From the NCBI GenBank assembly GCA_900546885.1, contig UREN01000018.1:1-37910 (forward strand): a stretch of 37,910 nt of DNA, in the 5' to 3' direction. Positions 33,108 to 37,910 of the stretch are shown one piece after another (the stretch's first letter is position 1; each line of letters starts with the position of its first letter). Source of the DNA: an uncultured Oscillospiraceae bacterium. Lineage in GTDB: Bacteria; Bacillota; Clostridia; Oscillospirales; Ruminococcaceae. The notes below the pieces were generated by a model. The model was not told the DNA's origin. It saw only the letters and a list, made by a program, of their open reading frames with translations, and searched no databases. A program made the translations under genes and the position numbers.

Positions 33108-34061
33108 ATGAAGCGCTTTTTTCTGAAAAAGGCGGCGGCGCTGGCCGTGTTGCTGGCGGCGGCAGTGGCCATGTTTCCCACATTTGCCGAGGTGGATATC
33201 ACCCCCACATCAGATTTTTATGTCTATGACGGCGCAGATGTCCTTTCGGAATCAACAGAAAGTGATATTGTAAGCAAAAACGACATTTTGTATAATGCCA
33301 GCGGCGCGCAAATTGTGGTGGTGACGGTGCAAAGCACCGGCCGCATGACCACAGAGGAATATGCCTATGAGCTGGCCAACAGCTGGGGCATTGGCTCGGC
33401 TTCGCAAAACAACGGCGTGCTGTTGCTGCTTTCCATTGGGGATGAAGACTACCAGTGCATCCAGGGTTCCGGGCTGGAGAGCTTGCTTCCCACCTCCACG
33501 CTCAGCCGTATTTTGAGCGAGAGCCTGGAGCCCGATTTTGCCGTGGGCGACTATGACGCCGGGGTGCAAAAAACCTTCACCGCCCTTTACAATGAGGTGT
33601 GCGCCATTTACGGCGTCACCGGCAGCACAGGCACGGTGCAGGGCGGCGGGGCCGTGGCCGCACAGCCGCAGCCTCAGCCCGAAGAGAGCGCCGGCTTTGG
33701 CGTGGTTACCCTTGTGGGCCTGCTTGTGTTTCTGGTGGTGGTGATTGTGCTGATTGGCGTGGTGTCCAGTGCGGCGCGCCCACGGCGGCGCTATACTTAC
33801 GACCCCTACTACCGCCGCGACCCCGGCGCCGATTTTCTCACCGGCATGTTTGTGGGCAGCGCTTTGCGCGGCTCGCGCCGCAGGCGGCCTCCGCGCCCGC
33901 CAAGGCCTCCACGCGGCCCGTTTGATGGCCCGGGCGGGCCCTTTGGCGGTGGCTTCGGCGGTTTTGGCGGCTTTGGCGGCGGGTTCCGCGGTGGTGGCGG
34001 CGGCTTCCGCGGCGGCGGTGGCGGCAGCTTCCGCGGCGGCGGCGCCGGGCGCGGGCACTAA
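33108..34061 (+). CDS. TPM domain (TPM_phosphatase) membrane protein with RGG-rich tail
   Basis: A 317-residue protein. A signal peptide (about 1-27) is followed by an extracytoplasmic TPM domain (about 38-175) with YVYDGADVLS, GAQIVVVTVQS, ANSWGIGSASQNNGVLLLLSI and CIQGSGLE. Then come a membrane segment near 198-222 and a C-terminal cytoplasmic tail of Arg/Pro- and then Gly/Phe/Arg-rich repeats (GGGFRGGGGG type), ending GAGRGH. The fold is known from YgcG/MOLO-1-like proteins; function is unclear. AGGAGAGGGGG lies just before the ATG. It is the last gene of the xpaC cluster. Confidence 0.9.
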   Translation: MKRFFLKKAAALAVLLAAAVAMFPTFAEVDITPTSDFYVYDGADVLSESTESDIVSKNDILYNASGAQIVVVTVQSTGRMTTEEYAYELANSWGIGSASQNNGVLLLLSIGDEDYQCIQGSGLESLLPTSTLSRILSESLEPDFAVGDYDAGVQKTFTALYNEVCAIYGVTGSTGTVQGGGAVAAQPQPQPEESAGFGVVTLVGLLVFLVVVIVLIGVVSSAARPRRRYTYDPYYRRDPGADFLTGMFVGSALRGSRRRRPPRPPRPPRGPFDGPGGPFGGGFGGFGGFGGGFRGGGGGFRGGGGGSFRGGGAGRGH

Positions 34062-34107
34062 GCCCTGCCCCTGGCCGGCAGCAAATACTCCTCACGATAA
34101 AATAAAA

Positions 34108-34143
34108 CCCCTGTATGGCAGCATAGCCATACAGGGGCTTTTT
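34108..34143. terminator. bidirectional terminator between the TPM gene and coaX
   Basis: A perfect 12-bp stem (34108-34119 with 34126-34137), then C and T5 on the plus strand and TTTTATTTT on the minus strand. Confidence 0.9.
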
Positions 34144-34183
34144 CTATGCAAAGTGTTTGCGGCAGAAAGCGCCGGCCGGTTGC

Positions 34184-34951
34184 TTATGCCTGTGCCGTGT
34201 TGCGGCGGTACACCTCGTACAGGCCGTCCAGCAGCAGGTGCGGCACCACGGGGATGCTGCGCCGGCAGTGCGGCACCACCAGCCCGGCCAGGCCGCCTGT
34301 GGCCACCACGTCCGCCGGGCCGCCCAGCTCGGCCTCAAAGCGGGCCAGCATGCCGTCCAGCAGGTCTGCCGTGCCCAGCACAATGCCGCTTTGGATGCTT
34401 TCGGCCGTGTTCTTGCCAATGGCGTGCGCCGGGGCCTGTGTGGCCACGGCGGAAAGTTGGCTTGCGCCGGAAATCAGCGCGTTCAGGCTTACCATCATGC
34501 CGGGCAGAATGCTCACCCCCTGCACGGCGCCTGCGGCGTCCAGCGCCGTCAGCTTGGTGGCCGTGCCCATGTCAATGACAACGGCGGGCATGCGGCAGCG
34601 CGCCCGCGCGGCAACGGCCCCGGCCAGCAGGTCTGCCCCCAGCTCGTCCGGCTGGTAGATGCATATGGGCACCTCGGGGCACAGCGCGCGGCTCAGCACC
34701 AGCGGCGGCGCGCCGCACAAAAGCTGCAAAGCGCCGCACAAAGCGCCCGTCACCGGCGGCACCACGCTGGAGAGAATTGCCCCCTGCGGCTTTGCCGCGC
34801 CGTGCAGCGCCAGCACACCCTCTATTTGAAGGGCGTATTGGTCTGCCTGTAGCGCGGGCTGGGTGGCAATGCGGGAGAGAAACACCAGCCTGCCCCCCAG
34901 GTAACCGCCCAGCACAATGTTTGTATTGCCTGCGTCCACGCACAAAACCAT
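34184..34951 (-). CDS. coaX: type III pantothenate kinase
   Basis: Phosphorylates pantothenate, the first committed step of coenzyme A synthesis, in the cytoplasm. The 255-residue length is normal. It has the ASKHA-fold phosphate motif VDAGNTNIVLG at the start, PDELGADLLAGAVAA near 105-119, the second phosphate motif VIDMGTATKLTAL, and the region PGMMVSLNALISGASQL. The start at 34951 is fixed by GGAGGGG 6 nt upstream and by the motif beginning at residue 5. It has its own promoter (35073-35101) and is monocistronic. Confidence 0.95.
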   Translation of the reverse strand: MVLCVDAGNTNIVLGGYLGGRLVFLSRIATQPALQADQYALQIEGVLALHGAAKPQGAILSSVVPPVTGALCGALQLLCGAPPLVLSRALCPEVPICIYQPDELGADLLAGAVAARARCRMPAVVIDMGTATKLTALDAAGAVQGVSILPGMMVSLNALISGASQLSAVATQAPAHAIGKNTAESIQSGIVLGTADLLDGMLARFEAELGGPADVVATGGLAGLVVPHCRRSIPVVPHLLLDGLYEVYRRNTAQA

Positions 34952-35072
34952 GCGCGCCCCTCCTTTGCCATGCGGCGGGCGGCGGGCGCCCGCGTCTCTG
35001 CTGCCCCGGGCCTGAAAGCGCGCGGCCAGGGCCAAAGGCACGCCGCGCGAAAGCCAGCGGGAATCCTTCCCC

Positions 35073-35101
35073 ATTATAAAAGCAGTGCCGCGCCATTGCA
35101 A
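35073..35101 (-). promoter_or_regulatory. sigma-A promoter of coaX
   Basis: On the minus strand TTGCAA (35101-35096), 17 bp, TATAAT (35078-35073). Confidence 0.75.
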
Positions 35102-35253
35102 GTGCGCGCCGCAATTTGCCGTTTTTTTGCCGCCCGGCGGGCCTTTCCCGCGGCGGCATGTATAAACAGGGCCCTGCCCTCATAGATATTAGCAAAAATG
35201 CCCGGCACGGAACGCCGCGCCAAGGCGCAACAGGGGAAAGGGGAAATCGTACC

Positions 35254-35943
35254 ATGTTTGTATTCACATTCCGAAAAGGCGGCCTGCGCCGCCTGGCTGC
35301 GGTGTGCCTGTGCGGTGCAGCCATTGTGGGGGCGGCGGCCGCGGGCATTGCATGGAACAGGGCGCAGAGCACACCGGCGAATGCGGCCCTCACCCAGCAG
35401 ATTACCGGCTCGCAGGATATTGCCAGTTTTCTGGCAGGCTATGGCGTGGAGGTAGACCCCACCAGCGCCGAGGTGATGGCCGTGAAGGTGCCCCGCAAAT
35501 GGGACGAAAGCTTTGAGGCCTTTCACGCCGTGGTGCAGCAAAGCGGGCTGAGCCTTGAAAAATGCAAGGGCAAGCAGGTGGATAAATGGACGGTGCCCGT
35601 GCCCGCGCTGTGCGATGACGCCAAAAAAACCTACGCGGTGGTGCTGGTGTATAAAAACGAGCCCAAGGGCGCCTATCTGCTGGAAAAGCCGTCCGGCGAG
35701 GTGAAGCCGCTGGTGCCCGGCCAGAGCGGCACGGCCCTGACCGAAGAGGAGAAGGCTGCGGCGGCCGGTTTTGGCGCGGGCATTGCCCAAAGCGCGCCGC
35801 CCGCCCAAAGCGCGGCCAGCGCCGGGGCGGACACTCAGCAGCCGGCCAGCCAGGTGAACACCCAGCCGGCCGCAAGCGAGGCGGCGGCCGGGCAGGCCGA
35901 AGACGTGCTGGCGCAAACCGCCGGCGCGTGGCCCACGGAATAA
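35254..35943 (+). CDS. DUF4830-like membrane-anchored protein
   Basis: A 229-residue protein with a basic N-terminus and one membrane segment (about 13-33). An extracytoplasmic domain (about 45-160) has LAGYGVEVDPTSAEVMAVKVPRKWDESFEAF, then SGLSLEKCKGKQVDKWTVPV and VLVYKNEPKGAYLLE, which matches the DUF4830 layout. The C-terminal 70 residues are Ala/Gln/Ser-rich and disordered-looking. The function of the domain is unknown. AAAGGGG lies 10 nt before the ATG at 35254. The frame extends upstream to 35116, but the signal-anchor position favours 35254. It ends before tandem terminators. Confidence 0.75.
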   Translation: MFVFTFRKGGLRRLAAVCLCGAAIVGAAAAGIAWNRAQSTPANAALTQQITGSQDIASFLAGYGVEVDPTSAEVMAVKVPRKWDESFEAFHAVVQQSGLSLEKCKGKQVDKWTVPVPALCDDAKKTYAVVLVYKNEPKGAYLLEKPSGEVKPLVPGQSGTALTEEEKAAAAGFGAGIAQSAPPAQSAASAGADTQQPASQVNTQPAASEAAAGQAEDVLAQTAGAWPTE

Positions 35944-36051
35944 GCGGCCCGCGCCGGAACAAAAGCGAAGGGGCGGCGCAAAGCCGGGGCGCTGAAAGAA
36001 AACGGCGGTTCCGCCGTAAAATTTTGGCGCATCACCCGTTTCAAAGGGGCA

Positions 36052-36083
36052 GGGCAGGCCGCCGGGCCGGCCCGCCCTTTTTT
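36052..36083 (+). terminator. terminator after the DUF4830 gene
   Basis: GGGC-A-GGCC pairs with GGCC-G-GCCC (36052-36060 with 36065-36073); GCCC and T6 follow. Confidence 0.7.
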
Positions 36084-36123
36084 GTGCTTTTTTCGCCGCA
36101 GCCCGGGGCGCGGGCCGCGCGCA

Positions 36124-36153
36124 CAGGGCCGGAAGTTTCCGGCCCTGTTTTTT
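36124..36153 (+). terminator. second terminator, in tandem
   Basis: A perfect 10-bp stem (36124-36133 with 36138-36147), a 4-nt loop, then T6. It lies only 40 nt after the first terminator. Confidence 0.85.
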
Positions 36154-36388
36154 GCGCCGGCCCCGCGCTTTGCGCGCCCGGTTCGGCTTTGTGCAGCGCA
36201 GGGCGCCCTTCGGGAAAACGAACAGATCTCTTTTTTGCATGGGTTCGCGCCGCGCCGGCGCAAAAAATGTCGAAAATGCGTTGTTTTTTCAAATTCAATG
36301 TCTGTACATACTCTTTTGGGCGAATGCGCGGCGGGCTGTGCATGCCCGTTTTTCCTCAAAATGGGTAATGGAAAAATTTTTTGCTTTA

Positions 36389-36397
36389 TGGTATACT
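36389..36397 (+). promoter_or_regulatory. extended -10 promoter of the repeat surface protein
   Basis: TGG-TATACT, with an A/T tract (GAAAAATTTTTT) at 36371-36382 that could act as an UP-like or curved element. No good -35 is seen. The leader would be about 145 nt. Confidence 0.55.
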
Positions 36398-36416
36398 GGC
36401 TTGTAACAGAATATAT

Positions 36417-36511
36417 GCCGGCACAGCGCCGCGCTGTGCGCGCGTGCCGGCCTTTCACCTGAAATGGGCCGCGGCCCATTTTCCCGGGAAGGCCCCCCCT
36501 TCCCGGGAAAA
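36417..36511 (+). other. three stacked hairpins in the leader of the surface protein
   Basis: Hairpin 1: GCCGGCAC (36417-36424) with GTGCCGGC (36444-36451), competing with an inner pair CACAGCGC (36422-36429) / GCGCTGTG (36431-36438). Hairpin 2: AAATGGGCCGCGGCCCATTT (36462-36481), a perfect palindrome followed by T. Hairpin 3: TTTTCCCGGGAAGG (36479-36492) with CCTTCCCGGGAAAA (36498-36511), a perfect 14-bp stem with a C5 loop. Hairpins 2 and 3 share bases 36479-36481, so they compete at the edge. Confidence 0.6.
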
Positions 36512-36546
36512 GAAGCTGGCGGCCGGAACAGCAAAGGGGACCGGAT

Positions 36547-37910
36547 ATGAAACAACGTTGAATCGCGGCACTGTTGTGCCTGTGCCTGTGTATGAGCATG
36601 CTGTCGCCTGCCGCGGCGGCGCAGGGCCCGGGCGGCCTTTCCACGGGCGATGACAGCGGCGTTGTGCTCACCACGGGCGACGACAGCGGTTCTGCGCCCG
36701 CTGCGGGCGACGACAGCGGTTCTGCGCCCGCTGCGGGCGACGACAGCGGTTCTGCGCCCGCCACGGGCGACGACAGCGGTTCTGCGCCCGCCGCGGGCGA
36801 CGACAGCGGTTCTGCACCCACCGCGGGCCATGACAGTGGTTCTGCACCCGCCGCGGGCGACGGCAGCGGTTCTGCGCCCGCCACGGAGGATGACAGCGGT
36901 TCTGCGCCCACCACGGGCGACGAAGGCGGCGCTGCGCGCCCCATGTTCCGTGCGCCCACCGTGCGCCTCACAAACTCGGAGGAGCACTATTGGGACGCTC
37001 TGGACCTGGAGGACGGTATGTACCACCCATACACCGGAAGCCCCATAGAGCCGGAGATCTCTTCTGCAGAGCTTGTCGAAGGCAAAGATTATACGGTTTC
37101 GTACAAAACGGCAAGCGGCACGGCCCTTTCCGGCGCGCCTACCGATGTGGGCGAATACTACGTGGTGCTGACAGGCATAGATACCTATGCCGGCAAAACA
37201 AAAGAGCTTCGCTTTTTTATCTTTGACTGGAAAAACCTCTCCAACACCCATAACATCCTGCTTGTTCCGAACAGCTTTTCCTACACGGGCCAGCCTGTGC
37301 AGTTTGAGCAGTGCAGCGTCCGGGTGGATTCGCCAACCGGCCCCGTCTGGCTGGAAAAAGATAAAGATTTCACCCTCAGCTTTACCACAACCGATGGCGC
37401 CCCGTTGAATGAGGCCCCCAGGGAAGTGGGCACGTATTACGCCGTGTTCACGGGCAAGGGCGAGTATACAGGCACGGCATCCACAAGTTTTTCTATTCGC
37501 GCGTCCAACGACCTTTCTGCGGCGGAGGTCACGTGCAAGAAATATTATGTATACACCGGCCAGCCTGTACAGGTGGAAGACCTGCAGGTGACGCTGAACG
37601 GCCTTGTGCTTACAGAGGGCAAAGATTACACGGTTTGGTATGATACAAATGGCTATGTGAGCCAGACCCCGCCCGTTGGAACCCCGCCCGCCGGGGAAGA
37701 GAACAAAGGCGTCACCATTTCCCTCATCATTCGCGGCACGGGGGCCTACACCGGTGAGGCAAAAACCAGTTTCGAGATCGTTCCGCAGGAGGATATCCTG
37801 AACGGCGCCACCATCACCGGCCCGGCCGTGTATCAGCAGGGCACCCCGGTGAACAGTGCGGATTTCACCGTCACCTCGGCAGGGGGCACGGTGCTTCGCG
37901 AAGGCACGGA
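36547..37910 (+). CDS. secreted repeat surface protein with in-frame TGA at codon 5, truncated by the window edge
   Basis: ATG at 36547 has AAAGGGGA 6 nt upstream and reads MKQR, then TGA (36559-36561), then continues in the same frame without a stop to the right edge. Ignoring the TGA, the N-terminus is a textbook signal peptide (MKQR, then IAALLCLCLCMSMLSPAAAA). Next come about ten 10-residue repeats of the GDDSGSAPAA type (36646-36945). Then follow at least three beta-sandwich-like modules with the pattern YTGxPV..., EGKDYTVxY, VGxYYxVxTGxGxYxG, common in clostridial cell-surface proteins. Alternative starts after the TGA are TTG 36574, ATG 36592 and ATG 36598, none with a ribosome site. 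It may be a recent nonsense mutation of a TGG codon, or a decayed gene. Confidence 0.7.
36646..36945 (+). repeat. 30-bp tandem repeat, about 10 copies
   Basis: Ten units of 30 bp in frame, each coding a decapeptide. Units 2-9 read (G/E)(D/H)(D/G)SGSAPxx; unit 1 ends VVLTT and unit 10 is degenerate (GDEGGAARPM). Units 2 and 3 code for identical decapeptides. The repeat makes an acidic Ala/Pro/Ser-rich spacer between the signal peptide and the modules, and copy number is likely to vary by slippage. Confidence 0.92.

Larger units (their letters stand above)
35944..36546. other. long intergenic region, 603 nt
   Basis: It contains a small hairpin (36002-36016), two intrinsic terminators (36052-36083 and 36124-36153), an AT-richer stretch with a possible weak promoter (TTGTTT, 18 bp, TACATA, about 36282-36311), a clearer extended -10 promoter (36389-36397) and a stack of three hairpins (36417-36511). 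No protein gene is supported inside it. Confidence 0.65.

Noticed and set aside
35116..35253. Upstream extension of the DUF4830 gene
   Set aside because: The extension would put 46 Pro/Arg-rich residues before the membrane anchor, and a good ribosome site lies just before the ATG at 35254.
36559..36600. Selenocysteine at the TGA in codon 5 of the surface protein
   Set aside because: No convincing hairpin of the bacterial SECIS type directly follows the TGA, and a selenocysteine in a signal peptide would serve no purpose.
36646..36945. CRISPR-like array
   Set aside because: The 30-bp units are directly adjacent with no spacers, stay in frame and code a decapeptide; there are no cas genes.

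Overview
The window looks like chromosome of a GC-rich Gram-positive Clostridia member, most likely Oscillospiraceae/Ruminococcaceae (Faecalibacterium/Subdoligranulum-like). This is inferred from the gene set (XpaC/TelA, DUF2207, TPM, UMF1, HxlR, coaX, YTG-repeat surface protein), from strongly G/C-ending codons, and from Firmicute-type Shine-Dalgarno sites and sigma-A promoters, many with an extended -10 (TGN). No tRNA, rRNA, CRISPR array, transposase or phage gene was recognised.

Layout. 1-1106: proC, with a possible truncated divergent gene at the left edge. 1274-4666 (minus): a DUF2207 membrane protein followed by a GT39-like membrane protein. 4797-7794: an ECF sigma/anti-sigma operon with two membrane proteins, the last carrying a coiled-coil tail. 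7844-10279: UMF1-type MFS transporter and zinc phospholipase C-like protein. 10325-12107: prfC with a two-hairpin leader and a TTG start. 12140-13783 (minus): G5-M23 peptidase. 14185-15256: divergent flavin reductase/HxlR pair with overlapping -10 elements.

15329-23924 is a tightly overlapping operon for the whole route from PEP and erythrose-4-phosphate to chorismate and on to phenylpyruvate and hydroxyphenylpyruvate: pheA-aroB-aroC-aroE/K fusion-aroQ/DUF952 fusion-aroF-aroA-tyrA. Eight genes carry all seven shikimate steps plus both terminal branches.

23957-28672: a minus-strand membrane protein of unknown function; an MFS transporter behind what looks like a peptide-controlled translational attenuator (leader peptide MKQSI, the most interesting regulatory structure here); a coupled small membrane protein; and a GHL10-type lipoprotein. 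28921-34143: MBL-fold hydrolase (minus), a small lipoprotein, then an xpaC-telA-lemA-like-TPM envelope/stress cluster. XpaC and TelA share a P-x-LTL tail motif. 34184-35943: coaX (minus) and a DUF4830 protein. 35944 to the right edge: tandem terminators, a promoter, a leader of stacked hairpins, and a large secreted repeat protein that has an in-frame TGA at codon 5 and leaves the window open.
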